From the NCBI RefSeq assembly GCF_947497935.1, contig NZ_CANMIO010000001.1:124001-188000 (forward strand): a stretch of 64,000 bases of DNA, in the 5' to 3' direction. This DNA is from an uncultured Shewanella sp. (GTDB lineage Bacteria; Pseudomonadota; Gammaproteobacteria; Enterobacterales; Shewanellaceae). The notes beneath the pieces are model-generated. The model saw only the letters and a list, made by a program, of their open reading frames with translations. It did no database searches and was not told the origin of the DNA. The position numbers and the translations under genes were made by a program. Below, in pieces: positions 53,800 to 62,727 of this stretch; position 1 is the first letter of the stretch, and each line of letters starts with the position of its first letter.

Positions 53800-54429
53800 T
53801 TACTGATTTAGATAGCGTACCGCCATTTCAGTGCGTGACTTTGCATTCGCTTTACGCAGCAAGTTTTTTACATGCACTTTTACCGTGCCTTCACTAATGT
53901 GTAGTTGTTCAGCAACGATACGATTACTCTGACCTTCGGCAAGATGCTGCAGAATTTCGAGCTCTCTTGGGGTGAGGTTTTCAAGCCACTCTTGCTCGTT
54001 AACCGAGCTATTGAGCTCTGACAAATACTCTTGCACGGTATCGCTGATCACTCTGTGGCCTAACATGGCATTTTTGAGCATCTCAAGCAGTAGATCTGGC
54101 TCAGTATCTTTAAGCAGGTAGCCATCGGCACCGGCTCGAACTAAGCGGATCACGTCTTGTTTAGCATCCGATACCGTTAAAATCACGATACGAGAAGTGA
54201 CACCTTCTTGCCTGAGCGCATTAAGGGTATCTAGACCTGTCATTCCCTTCATGTTGAGATCGAGCAATACGATATCAGGTTCGTCATCACTCACTGCTGA
54301 TAGCGCATCTAAACCACTGCCTGCTTCTCCAAATAAGGTGAAATCAGAGTCAGAGGTAACAAGCTGACAGATCCCACGACGTAGCAGTGGGTGATCATCA
54401 ATAACTAGAACTGAGTAGGGCTTTCCCAT
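53800..54429 (-). CDS. narP: Nitrate/nitrite response regulator NarP
   Basis: A 209-residue NarL/FixJ-family response regulator. The receiver domain shows VIDDHPLLRRGI, phospho-acceptor Asp in DIVLLDLNMKGMTG, and the KDTEPDLLLEM switch region. The C-terminal LuxR helix-turn-helix is LTPRELEILQHLAEGQSN through SEGTVKVHVKNLLRKANAKS. It follows narQ by 91 bases in the same direction, and together they face nrfA. In Shewanella this NarQ-NarP pair controls nitrate and nitrite respiration, and a NarP-type heptamer pair is present before nrfA. Confidence 0.93.
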   Translation of the reverse strand: MGKPYSVLVIDDHPLLRRGICQLVTSDSDFTLFGEAGSGLDALSAVSDDEPDIVLLDLNMKGMTGLDTLNALRQEGVTSRIVILTVSDAKQDVIRLVRAGADGYLLKDTEPDLLLEMLKNAMLGHRVISDTVQEYLSELNSSVNEQEWLENLTPRELEILQHLAEGQSNRIVAEQLHISEGTVKVHVKNLLRKANAKSRTEMAVRYLNQ

Positions 54430-54520
54430 TTTAAGGCCTCCTGCTGAGGTATATTCGTCAAAGTAATAACGCTAAAATCCATTAATCGCCCTCAAAAATC
54501 AGCAGCATAGAAGTTGAATT

Positions 54521-56233
54521 CTATTCGCTTGGCTCCTGTTGAGGGGGGAAGGTAAGGGTCACAGTAGCCCCTCCTTTTTTATTCTGGCTAAATTCTACCA
54601 CACCCGAGAGGCGGCTGGCGCGTTCATGCATAATTCCTAGACCAAAATGTTGGTCCCTCTCTTTTAACTCCTCAATGCCAACACCGTCATCACTGATACT
54701 GAACACCACTTTTTCCTTCGATACCTTCTGGCAGCTAATATGGATATGTTTGGCATTGGCATGTTTTATGGCGTTTAAGGTCGCTTCACGAGTGAGCTGT
54801 AAAATATGAATATGTTGATGCGGGCCCAATAACTGCGCAGGTAATTTGTAGTCCAAGCTGATAACTGCATCAGATTGACTGCGTAGCTGCTCTATCATGG
54901 CCTCTATTGCATGGCCTAGGTTCGGGTCTTTGATGGTGAGCCTGAAAGTGGATAGTAGCTCTCTGAGCTGAACATAGGCGGTATTCACTCCTTCATTAAT
55001 TTCTTGTAGCTGCTGCGCTGCGGTTTCACTCTTAGAGGTCTTATCTAGCTCTTTAGAGAGTAGATTGACTTGGATTTTTAGGAAAGATAGCAATTGTCCC
55101 AAAGAGTCATGTAACTCTCTGGCAATTACGCCACGTTCCTCCATAAGGGCGAGTTGCTGACGCTGCTCACCTGCGTTATAAATCACCATAGAGCGGGCGA
55201 GCATGATGGCAAAGTTATTAAACAGTGGGAAAGAGAAGGCCTTGGAGGAGAGCACTTCTAAGTACCCTAGGTTGTTCTCTTCAAATTGTAATGGGAACTG
55301 ATGGGTGCTTTCGCTATTGTGCGGCCAATCACCGTCGTTGTCAGTGGTGATGATGTCGACGACCTCACCATCTTGAACCATGACGAGGCGTAAGTGGGCC
55401 TCACTCTCGTGGGTCTGAAGTTGGTTGAGCGCTTGGCTCAAGCTATTAGAGTCTAGCTTGCTGGAATGCAACATCACTAGGCTATCGTAGAGTAAGGTCA
55501 ATTCGTTGTTAGCGCGGGTCAGAGCGATGGTTTTTTCCTGTACCTGTTCCTCTAGTCCTTGATAAACACCTGCCAGCTTTTTCACTGTCGAGTCTAATGC
55601 ACTGCTTAATGCACTTAATTCTAGGTACTCTGTTTTAGGCATCTCTACATTAAAGTTACCTTGTGAAATTGTATCTGCAGCCTGCATCAATTGTTGCAAT
55701 GGTTTAACAACCTTGCGTTTTGCGAGTCTTACGGTAAAGAAGGCAATTAACAGCATTAACGCTAATCCTGTTATTTGACTCACGGCTAAAAACCTTAACT
55801 TTAGGGCGGCATATTGCTCAGTTTCGAGCACGAAAAGATCGATTGTATCGACAAAGTCTTTTAGCGCGGCGGCATATAATCGAGAGTTTTCAGTCTCTAT
55901 GTAGTAGCGCATCACCTGCCACTTGTCGATAACGCTCAAATATTTCTCTTTTAAATCCAGTGGTGTATACCAGCCCATTGATTGCTTAAGTGCCTGAGAA
56001 TGTAGGGTGTTCTCGAATTCTTGAATTTTTTCGCTGGCACCTTCACTGCCTGAGTTTGTATAAAACATGAGGCGGTAACTTTGCATGCGCAGTGAACCTG
56101 AAGCGTTAATGGCTCTGGCATCTCCTAGGCTATAAGACAAGTTGATGATGGCGAAAATAGCTAGGGCACTCGACAATAAAATGAGTGTGAGCATGAAGCC
56201 CCAAATCGCCGAAGTGAGTCTGCCTTTTTTCAT
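54521..56233 (-). CDS. narQ: Nitrate/nitrite sensor histidine kinase NarQ
   Basis: A 570-residue membrane kinase. TM1 near the N-terminus (AIWGFMLTLILLSSALAIFA) is followed by the periplasmic P-box RAINASGSLRMQSYRLM that binds nitrate/nitrite, TM2 (ITGLALMLLIAFFTVRLA), a HAMP domain, a coiled and GAF-like segment, the HisKA_3 box MEERGVIARELHDSLGQLLS with the phosphorylated His, and an HATPase domain with VFSISDDGVGI and FGLGIMHERA. Transcribed with narP and divergent from nrfA. Confidence 0.94.
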   Translation of the reverse strand: MKKGRLTSAIWGFMLTLILLSSALAIFAIINLSYSLGDARAINASGSLRMQSYRLMFYTNSGSEGASEKIQEFENTLHSQALKQSMGWYTPLDLKEKYLSVIDKWQVMRYYIETENSRLYAAALKDFVDTIDLFVLETEQYAALKLRFLAVSQITGLALMLLIAFFTVRLAKRKVVKPLQQLMQAADTISQGNFNVEMPKTEYLELSALSSALDSTVKKLAGVYQGLEEQVQEKTIALTRANNELTLLYDSLVMLHSSKLDSNSLSQALNQLQTHESEAHLRLVMVQDGEVVDIITTDNDGDWPHNSESTHQFPLQFEENNLGYLEVLSSKAFSFPLFNNFAIMLARSMVIYNAGEQRQQLALMEERGVIARELHDSLGQLLSFLKIQVNLLSKELDKTSKSETAAQQLQEINEGVNTAYVQLRELLSTFRLTIKDPNLGHAIEAMIEQLRSQSDAVISLDYKLPAQLLGPHQHIHILQLTREATLNAIKHANAKHIHISCQKVSKEKVVFSISDDGVGIEELKERDQHFGLGIMHERASRLSGVVEFSQNKKGGATVTLTFPPQQEPSE

Positions 56234-56375
56234 TTGAAAATCTCTTTATTGGAGTACATAAGCCGATAATTTATAGTCGTTTAACATTAGTGGATACTTG
56301 ATTACATTAACAAATACGCAAAAGTGTGACCAACAACACGTTCACAAGTTGATCTACCGCAAGGTTTACATCGGA

Positions 56376-56423
56376 TACCTCATAGGGGGTATGTCTTTGT
56401 TAAGCGCAAGTGATTAGATTCAA
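56376..56423 (+). promoter_or_regulatory. Probable NarP and Fnr/Crp sites of the nrfA promoter
   Basis: TACCTCATAGGGGGTA (56376-56391) fits the NarP/NarL 7-2-7 inverted heptamer arrangement, with 12 of 14 consensus positions. AGTGATTAGATTCAAC (about 56409-56424) resembles an Fnr half-site pair TTGAT-N4-ATCAA (8 of 10) and also a Crp-like GTGA-N6-TCA site. A TATACA hexamer (56442-56447) is a possible -10. The arrangement agrees with anaerobic, nitrite-responsive control of nrfA. Read by eye only. Confidence 0.6.
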
Positions 56424-56477
56424 CCTTGTAATAGGTGGGACTATACAAAAGAATATAAAAAGTAACATGGAGATGAG

Positions 56478-57881
56478 ATGGTGAAAACATTAACTAAAAA
56501 GTCTTTTGCACTCAGTGCAATCGTAGCTGCAAGTTTAATGGCTGGTAGCGCAATCGCAAGTGATAAAACAGAGCCTCGTAACGAAGTTTATAAGGATAAG
56601 TTCTCTAAGCAATATAACAGCTGGCATGAAACTTCTGAAAGTGTAGAGATTATTGATGCGCTTGAGCAAGATCCAAATCTAGTTATTCTTTGGGCGGGTT
56701 ATGGTTTTGCTAAAGACTATAACAAGGCGCGTGGCCATATTTATGCGGTAACGGATCTGCGTAATACGCTACGTACTGGTGCACCAAAAACGGCTGAAGA
56801 CGGCCCAATGCCAATGGCATGTTGGTCTTGTAAGAGTCCAGACGTACCACGCCTGATTGAAGAGCAAGGTGAAGACGGTTACTTCAAGGGTAAGTGGGCT
56901 AAAGGCGGACCTGAAGTTGTTAACTCTATTGGTTGTTCAGACTGTCACGAAAAAGGTAAGTCTAAACTACGCCTATCTCGTCCATTTGCAGAGCGTGGTA
57001 TGGAAGCAATTGGCACACCATTCGATAAAGCTTCTCGTAAAGACAAGCAGTCAATGGTTTGTGGTCAGTGTCACGTAGAATACTACTTCGAAAAGACAGC
57101 TGATAAGAAAGGCTTCGTTAAGTTCCCATGGGACAAGGGCACAACTGTTGAAGATATGGAAGCATACTATGATGCTATCGACTTCGCAGATTGGACTCAC
57201 GCCGTTTCTAAGACGCCAATGCTAAAAGCACAGCACCCAGGTTATGAAACTTGGCAGCTAGGTATGCACGGTAAGAACGATGTAAGTTGTACTGACTGTC
57301 ACATGCCTAAAGTTAAGAATGCCGAAGGCCGTAAGTTCACCGATCATAAAGTGGGTAACCCATTCGATCGTTTCGAAGAAACTTGTGGTACTTGTCATGA
57401 GCAAAGCAAAGAGTTCATGGTTAACCTTGATAAAGAGCGTAAAGCTAAGGTTAAGCAGATCCAACTTCAAGCTGAAGATCAGCTAGTTAAGGCTCACTTC
57501 GAAGCAGGCGCTGCTTGGGAAGCGGGTGCGACTGAAGCTGAAATGGCACCAATCTTATTGGATATCCGTCATGGCCAATGGCGCTGGGATTATGCAATCG
57601 CTTCTCACGGTGTTGCATCTCACGCTCCAGATGAAGCCTTACGTGTACTAGGTACTGCGTTAAATAAAGCTGCTGATGCTCGTGTTAAACTAGCTCAACT
57701 TCTTGCTAAGAAAGGTGTTAAGCAGCCTATCGCGCTTCCAGATATCTCTACTAAGGCTAAAGCACAAGCGGCTCTAGGTATGGATATGAAGAAGATGAAC
57801 GCTGATAAAGCTGAGTTCAAGAAGACTATTTTACCTAAGTGGGATGCTGAAGCTGAAAAGCGTGAAGCCACTTACAAGTAA
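56478..57881 (+). CDS. nrfA: Ammonia-forming cytochrome c nitrite reductase
   Basis: Periplasmic pentaheme cytochrome c552 reducing nitrite to ammonia with six electrons. A signal peptide ([19 protein letters not shown]) is followed by the special catalytic heme motif CWSCK and four CXXCH motifs: CSDCH, CGQCH, CTDCH and CGTCH. The 467-residue length is normal. CXXCK is coordinated by Lys, the hallmark of NrfA. It stands alone, without nrfBCD, as in Shewanella where the quinol dehydrogenase CymA donates electrons. Divergent from its regulators narQ-narP. Confidence 0.97.
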   Translation: MVKTLTKKSFALSAIVAASLMAGSAIASDKTEPRNEVYKDKFSKQYNSWHETSESVEIIDALEQDPNLVILWAGYGFAKDYNKARGHIYAVTDLRNTLRTGAPKTAEDGPMPMACWSCKSPDVPRLIEEQGEDGYFKGKWAKGGPEVVNSIGCSDCHEKGKSKLRLSRPFAERGMEAIGTPFDKASRKDKQSMVCGQCHVEYYFEKTADKKGFVKFPWDKGTTVEDMEAYYDAIDFADWTHAVSKTPMLKAQHPGYETWQLGMHGKNDVSCTDCHMPKVKNAEGRKFTDHKVGNPFDRFEETCGTCHEQSKEFMVNLDKERKAKVKQIQLQAEDQLVKAHFEAGAAWEAGATEAEMAPILLDIRHGQWRWDYAIASHGVASHAPDEALRVLGTALNKAADARVKLAQLLAKKGVKQPIALPDISTKAKAQAALGMDMKKMNADKAEFKKTILPKWDAEAEKREATYK

Positions 57882-57909
57882 GTCTTACACTGCATAGTGT
57901 TTAAATATT

Positions 57910-57935
57910 AAAAGCCCTCATTTGAGGGCTTTTTA
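57910..57935 (+). terminator. Terminator of nrfA
   Basis: AAAAGCCCTC and GAGGGCTTTTT with loop ATTT and a T-tract. Confidence 0.9.
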
Positions 57936-58045
57936 TTATTGGCTTTAACCTAGTTTAAATAACCCGATATTCAGGTTTAATAGCCTTAGCTTTAATAACA
58001 AATCTCTAAAGAGCAGAGCGACTCTTGTTTATCGGATCAGTCTGT

Positions 58046-58588
58046 TTATTTGATTAACTTTAGCAGGCCTTTAAACCGCTGCCCCATCGCTTGATGCTGT
58101 AGCTCAAACAGCAGTGACTCCACATTGGTCTGTACTGCGCCGCTTGCCAGCATCATTTCAATACCGCTGGTTTTATTGGCCTCTTCCCGCGAGGAGACGG
58201 CATCGACCACAAGGTGTACATAATAGCCGTTATCTAATAGATCTCTACAGGTCTGGTAGACGCAGATGTGGGTTTCAATCCCGGCAAGGATAATATGTTT
58301 CTGAGTTAGGTCTGTGAGTCTTGTTTGAAACTCATTAGCCTGCCATCCACTGAAGTGCTCCTTGGCGATGGGCGATGTGGTCTTATTTAGTTCAAGGGCT
58401 AATTCTTCACTGGTTACGCCGAGTTTATCGGGGATCTGTTCCAGCCAAAGGATTGGGATTTCAAATAATTGCCCGCCCTTAATCAGCTGCGCTAGCTTTT
58501 GATGCAGTTGCTCACTCTGGTGCATTATCCGCGCTAACTGCCCCTGAACATCTACCACAACCAATACGCACTCTTCTGGTTTTAGCAT
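58046..58588 (-). CDS. Isochorismatase-family (cysteine hydrolase) protein
   Basis: A 180-residue cytoplasmic hydrolase of the isochorismatase superfamily. LVVVDVQGQLA gives the catalytic Asp, KEHFSGW the Lys region, and LAGIETHICVYQTCRDLLD the nucleophilic Cys with the preceding cis-peptide pattern; VVDAVSSREEANKTSGIEMM is typical of the YcaC-like branch. ATG 58588 has AGAAGG upstream and yields the family length; the longer frame adds 42 unlikely residues. The substrate is unknown. Confidence 0.85.
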   Translation of the reverse strand: MLKPEECVLVVVDVQGQLARIMHQSEQLHQKLAQLIKGGQLFEIPILWLEQIPDKLGVTSEELALELNKTTSPIAKEHFSGWQANEFQTRLTDLTQKHIILAGIETHICVYQTCRDLLDNGYYVHLVVDAVSSREEANKTSGIEMMLASGAVQTNVESLLFELQHQAMGQRFKGLLKLIK

Positions 58589-58709
58589 CTTTGCCTTCTT
58601 TAAATTTATAAGAGGGAGAGTGTGCCAGTAAAGCGGATCTCTCTGAGCCAGCCAATTAGAAATAAGTCTAAGTTGGCACTGCGTGATCTTTGTGCACACA
58701 CTGAATAGT

Positions 58710-58805
58710 TGCACCTTGTTGGTGCATTTATATGCGGTATTTTGTTTTGCGGTTTCCCTATCTATCTGAATTTATTGGTTTAGATGTTTTGGCCTAATGC
58801 TTGAA
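58710..58805 (+). promoter_or_regulatory. NtrC site and sigma-54-like promoter of glnK-amtB
   Basis: TGCACCTTGTTGGTGCA (58710-58726) is a near-perfect NtrC enhancer site of the GCAC-N7-GTGC form. About 75 bases further, TTGGCCTAATGCTTGAA (58789-58805) resembles the -24/-12 sigma-54 promoter: GG is present, but GC at -12 reads GA. It is followed 40 bases later by the glnK start. The layout implies nitrogen-limitation control by NtrBC. Read by eye. Confidence 0.65.
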
Positions 58806-58844
58806 TTGTGTTTACACAAATCGAAAAAGGAATTGGAGAGAGTC

Positions 58845-59183
58845 ATGAAATTGGTTAGTGCGATCATTAAGCCATTTAAATTAGACGATGTGCGTGAGGC
58901 GGTGGCGGGTGTCGGTATTGAAGGCATGACGGTCACTGAGGTGAAGGGTTTTGGGCGTCAAAAGGGTCACACCGAGCTATATCGCGGCGCCGAGTATCAA
59001 GTGGATTTCTTACCTAAGGTAAAGCTTGAGATTGCGATTAAGGCTGACAGGTTAGAGATGTTACTCGAGGCTATTACTGGTGCGGCTCGGACCGGAAAGA
59101 TAGGTGACGGTAAGATTTTTGTGACAGATCTAGAGCAAGCAATCCGGATCAGAACTGGCGAACATGATAACGAAGCACTTTAA
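58845..59183 (+). CDS. glnK: Nitrogen regulatory protein P-II
   Basis: A 112-residue PII signal protein sensing 2-oxoglutarate and ATP/ADP. MKLVSAIIKPFKLDDVREAV opens the protein from ATG 58845 (GGAGAG upstream). The T-loop EVKGFGRQKGHTELYRGAEY carries uridylylation site Tyr51, and TGAARTGKIGDGKIFV is the B/C-loop signature. It lies 12 bases before amtB, so it is the GlnK type that plugs the ammonium channel under nitrogen sufficiency. Earlier in-frame residues lie in the leader. Confidence 0.95.
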   Translation: MKLVSAIIKPFKLDDVREAVAGVGIEGMTVTEVKGFGRQKGHTELYRGAEYQVDFLPKVKLEIAIKADRLEMLLEAITGAARTGKIGDGKIFVTDLEQAIRIRTGEHDNEAL

Positions 59184-59195
59184 GGGGATAAGCGA

Positions 59196-60446
59196 ATGGA
59201 TGATTTAACCAAATTGGGATTGACGGTAACTGAGTTACGCTTTGCCCTAGATACGTTTTACTTTTTGATTTCAGGTGCATTAGTGATGTGGATGGCGGCG
59301 GGGTTTGCCATGCTTGAGGCGGGTTTAGTGCGCTCGAAGAATACCACTGAGATCTTAACTAAAAATGTTTGTTTGTATTCGATTGCTTGTGTTATGTACC
59401 TGATTGTTGGCTATAACATCATGTATGTTGATAATGGCGAGGGGGGATGGTTACCCTCATTTGGTTCCTTGATTGGTACTCAGTCAGCAGGTGCCGACCA
59501 TGCACTAGAATCAGATTTCTTCTTTCAGGTGGTATTTGTTGCTACAGCTATGTCTATCGTATCGGGTGCCGTGGCTGAGCGTATGAAGCTGTGGGCTTTC
59601 TTAATTTTTTCAGTCTTTATGACGGCGGTGATCTATCCGGTTGAAGGCTACTGGACATGGGGCGGTGGTTTCTTGTCGACCGCCGGTTTTGTCGACTTCG
59701 CTGGTAGTGGTATCGTGCATATGGCTGGCGCGGCTGCAGCGATTTCAGGGGTGTTACTGCTAGGTGCACGTAAAGGTAAATACGGTGCTAACGGCCAAAT
59801 CAACCCTATTCCTGGTTCTAATTTGCCCATGGCAACCTTAGGTATGTTTATTTTATGGATGGGCTGGTTTGGTTTTAACGGTGGCTCTCAACTGCTGTTG
59901 TCTGACGCAGAAAATGCCAGTGCGGTAGCTAAGATTTTTGTTAATACCAATTCGGCTGCGGCTTTTGGTGCTATTTCAGCATTAATTGTATGTCGACTCA
60001 TTTGGGGCAAGGCTGATTTGACCATGATTTTAAATGGCGCATTGGCAGGCTTAGTGGCAATTACCGCCGATCCCTTGTCTCCGTCACTGGCTATGGCGGG
60101 TGTCATTGGTATTGCTGCAGGCGGTTTAGTGGTGTTCTCGATTGTGGCCTTCGATAGAATTAAGATTGATGATCCTGTTGGGGCAATCTCAGTTCATGGT
60201 GTTGCGGGTTTATTAGGCTTAATCTTGGTGCCTGTATCGAATAGTGAGGCTTCGTTTTTAACTCAGTTATATGGCGCAGCTGTGATTTTCGCTTGGGTGT
60301 TCTTTGCTTCGGGAGCGGTATGGATGGCACTTAAGCTGACCATGGGGATCCGTGTTACCGAGGAAGAAGAGTATAACGGCATGGATGCATCTGATTGTGG
60401 TATCGACGCATATCCTGAGTTTGTCTCGGTTAAGAGTGGCAGCTAG
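59196..60446 (+). CDS. amtB: Ammonium transporter
   Basis: A 416-residue inner-membrane ammonium channel with eleven helices. AGFAMLEAGLVRSKNTTEI near the N-terminus and SGAVAERMKLWAFLIFS are Amt signatures. The pore histidine pair is FAGSGIVHMAGA and ISVHGVAGLLG, and DFAGSGIVHMAG also supplies the conserved Asp. It has no cleaved signal peptide, like many non-enteric Amt proteins. Co-transcribed with glnK and probably under NtrC/sigma-54 control. Confidence 0.95.
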   Translation: MDDLTKLGLTVTELRFALDTFYFLISGALVMWMAAGFAMLEAGLVRSKNTTEILTKNVCLYSIACVMYLIVGYNIMYVDNGEGGWLPSFGSLIGTQSAGADHALESDFFFQVVFVATAMSIVSGAVAERMKLWAFLIFSVFMTAVIYPVEGYWTWGGGFLSTAGFVDFAGSGIVHMAGAAAAISGVLLLGARKGKYGANGQINPIPGSNLPMATLGMFILWMGWFGFNGGSQLLLSDAENASAVAKIFVNTNSAAAFGAISALIVCRLIWGKADLTMILNGALAGLVAITADPLSPSLAMAGVIGIAAGGLVVFSIVAFDRIKIDDPVGAISVHGVAGLLGLILVPVSNSEASFLTQLYGAAVIFAWVFFASGAVWMALKLTMGIRVTEEEEYNGMDASDCGIDAYPEFVSVKSGS

Positions 60447-60469
60447 TCAGTCAGCTTTAAAAGATATCA

Positions 60470-60572
60470 ACCACGAAGCGCTCACTTCGTTTGCGACACT
60501 GTAGTGAGCAACTAATTTGGACATGAAGAAAAGAAAAACTCGATATTGCTTTTCTTCGTGTCCTTTGTGGTT
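60470..60572. repeat. Nested inverted repeat after amtB
   Basis: The outer arms AACCACGAAG and CTTTGTGGTT are imperfectly inverted, and inside them GACATGAAGAAAAG (60520-60533) faces CTTTTCTTCGTGTC (60549-60562), with one mismatch. The ACCAC-AAG / GACA-GAAG motif style resembles a hairpin scattered in many proteobacterial genomes. It may serve as terminator or mRNA-stabilising structure for amtB, although the T-tract is weak. Confidence 0.5.
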
Positions 60573-60692
60573 CATTGTTATATTTCGAAGTTATCGCATG
60601 TTTATCGGAATTTTTGACTCTATCTTTTCGTGTTTAATACACAAGAAATTTAAGCTAAAGTAGATGCAATATTGCTCATTAATGGTTCATCT

Positions 60693-61049
60693 ATGAAAGC
60701 GTTCAATTTTCTGAGTTGTCTACTGCTCGCAGGACTAATAACACTTGCAACGCTAACAACAAGTGTGAATGCTGGGCAAGTAGTTGTGCGTAAGTCCAGT
60801 GAACCCTTCGATGCCTTTGCGGTGCGAAATGAGGTGCAAAGGCAACATGCATGGCGTGAGGCGTTACGTTTTCAGCAGCAACTTCAAATCTTACAGGCTT
60901 TGCCCTTAGGTTGTGTGCCTGTGGTCATGCCTTATCATCACTTCTCCTGCCAAGGCTTATATTACCGCCCCTTTCCCTACCAGAATAAAGAGCTATTCAT
61001 TCAAATCGATCCCCCAAATGTCGCGGCTCCTTCGTCTCAGGTCGATTAA
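60693..61049 (+). CDS. Small exported protein of unknown function
   Basis: Not recognised. 118 residues from ATG 60693, with a signal peptide (FLSCLLLAGLITLATLTTSVNA, cleavage after VNA). The mature part is about 95 residues, Gln- and Arg-rich (NEVQRQHAWREALRFQQQLQ), and has two cysteines, LPLGCVPVV and HHFSCQGLYY, probably forming a disulfide. It precedes a lipoprotein gene by 110 bases in the same direction. Confidence 0.65.
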   Translation: MKAFNFLSCLLLAGLITLATLTTSVNAGQVVVRKSSEPFDAFAVRNEVQRQHAWREALRFQQQLQILQALPLGCVPVVMPYHHFSCQGLYYRPFPYQNKELFIQIDPPNVAAPSSQVD

Positions 61050-61158
61050 GCTTAGCTAGGGAACGCCTCACTGGGTTTACGTTTTGTAACGCATTTACAC
61101 TCTAGTTGTATTTTCATGGCATATGCTTAATGCAGAGAATCTTTGCGTAGAGTATGTG

Positions 61159-62334
61159 ATGAAACGGTCTATTCTTCTATTAATTCTGCTACTCATTCTA
61201 TGTATGCTGCTAGTGAGCGGCTGCGCAACTCAGAGCGTCCAAACGTCTGACAACTTATCTGTTTATTTTTATGATGAGTACTTCAGCCCTCCTCAAGCTC
61301 TGCCTGATGCCGACACGCTCTTTGACCTGCCTGAGGACGCGTTAAACTCTCTTCGAAGGGAGGTGAATCGCTCTAAGGGCTACCAACATCAGTCTAAGAT
61401 TATGCTACATGAGTGGTTAGCCAATTATATCAATGCGGCTGATGGGGGCTTTAGCTATGCCGATAACGTCACTCGTAGCGCGAGAGATACCTTTGATGAT
61501 AGAGAGGGGAATTGTTTGTCGTTAGTGGTATTAACGGCGGCTTTGGCAAAGGAGTTAGGTGTTAAGGTGGAGTTTCAAGAGATTGATATTCCACCCGTAT
61601 GGGATAGGCAGGGGGGCTTCTATCTTGTGAATGGTCATATCAACCTTAAACTTCTTCCTCAAGATAAAGGCAATGTCTTTAATATTTCTACGCAATCGAT
61701 TCAAATTGATTTTTTGCCCGAGCGGGCCATGCAGGGCTATCAAAAAAGCAGAGTGAGCAAAGCGACCGTAGTCTCTATGTTCTATAACAATATTGCGGCT
61801 GAAGCGCTAGTAGAAGGGAATTATGATCGCGCCTATGGGTTGTTAAAGCTTGCTCTGGAGCAAGATGAATTGTTCTTACCTGCGCTAAATACCTTAGCCG
61901 TTCTCTATCGTTATAAAGGATTAGATCAGCAAGCAGAGGCTTTGTATAAATACGTATTGAGTGTTGAGCCTGAAGAAATGAATGCCCTTAATAACTACGC
62001 CATCATGTTATCGGCACAAGAGAGGTTAGGTGAGTGGGCCGATGTCCATAAGGTGATGGAACTGGCGCGCATTCGAAATCCTTATTACTACTATGGTATG
62101 GCACAGCAAGCTTACTTCGATAAAGAATACCAAGATGCACTCACCTGGTATAAAAGAGCGATTGCTAAAGCCGACTATCGACATGAATTCTATTTTGGCC
62201 TATCGCGTACTTATTGGGTTACCGGGGATGAAAGGCGTGCTGAGCAGAGTTTAAAGAAAGCGCTCAAGCTAACGACCGACGAGCATAATAAACGCCGCTA
62301 TCAAGCTAAGTTACATGCCATGAGAAGCCATTAG
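61159..62334 (+). CDS. Lipoprotein with transglutaminase-like and TPR domains
   Basis: A 391-residue lipoprotein (signal ILLLILLLILCMLLVSGC, Cys22). Residues of about 75-215 resemble a transglutaminase-like cysteine peptidase fold: DDREGNCLSLVVLTAAL with a potential catalytic Cys, LVNGHINLKL with His and a later IQIDF with Asp. The C-terminal 170 residues are TPR repeats (GNYDRAYGLLKLALEQDELF, QAEALYKYVLSVEPEEMNAL, KEYQDALTWYKRAIAKA, DERRAEQSLKKALKLT). Likely an outer-membrane scaffold or protease; the substrate is unknown. ATG 61159 (or GTG 61156) was preferred over the longer frame because it begins directly with the signal peptide. Confidence 0.78.
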   Translation: MKRSILLLILLLILCMLLVSGCATQSVQTSDNLSVYFYDEYFSPPQALPDADTLFDLPEDALNSLRREVNRSKGYQHQSKIMLHEWLANYINAADGGFSYADNVTRSARDTFDDREGNCLSLVVLTAALAKELGVKVEFQEIDIPPVWDRQGGFYLVNGHINLKLLPQDKGNVFNISTQSIQIDFLPERAMQGYQKSRVSKATVVSMFYNNIAAEALVEGNYDRAYGLLKLALEQDELFLPALNTLAVLYRYKGLDQQAEALYKYVLSVEPEEMNALNNYAIMLSAQERLGEWADVHKVMELARIRNPYYYYGMAQQAYFDKEYQDALTWYKRAIAKADYRHEFYFGLSRTYWVTGDERRAEQSLKKALKLTTDEHNKRRYQAKLHAMRSH

Positions 62335-62509
62335 CGTGATTACCTCATAAATATTAGACGGCAGTATTGCCCTCATCTTTAGGTCAGCAATACCATAATA
62401 TATCTGCTTTTATCGGCCTGGTATTTTACTTGGTTTTGCGGCCGAGATGACATAGCTCGGGATCCTGTTTATGTCCCACAGCTCTACTTAAGCTGAAAAA
62501 TACAAGCTG

Positions 62510-62537
62510 TCGATAATTATCGGCAGTTTTTTTTGGT
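62510..62537 (+). terminator. Hairpin with long T-tract upstream of aroG
   Basis: CTGTCGATAAT and ATTATCGGCAG pair with one mismatch and are followed by eight T residues. It lies 190 bases before aroG and 180 after the lipoprotein gene, so it is either a late terminator of the upstream gene or an attenuator. The rest of this 393-base gap is AT-rich without a recognised TyrR box. Confidence 0.65.
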
Positions 62538-62727
62538 TATTAAGGTCATTTTGTTATCACTGCTATAGATTTTCTTATCAGTTATTTTCTTTTTAAACAA
62601 TAAATTAAAAATAATCATATGAAATAATAATAACTTGATTGCAATCTGGGTTTTTACTGGATAAATTGAATGCAGTATCACAATTGAGAGATCTGTATTC
62701 ATAGGCTAGACGGAGCTAAGTATTACC

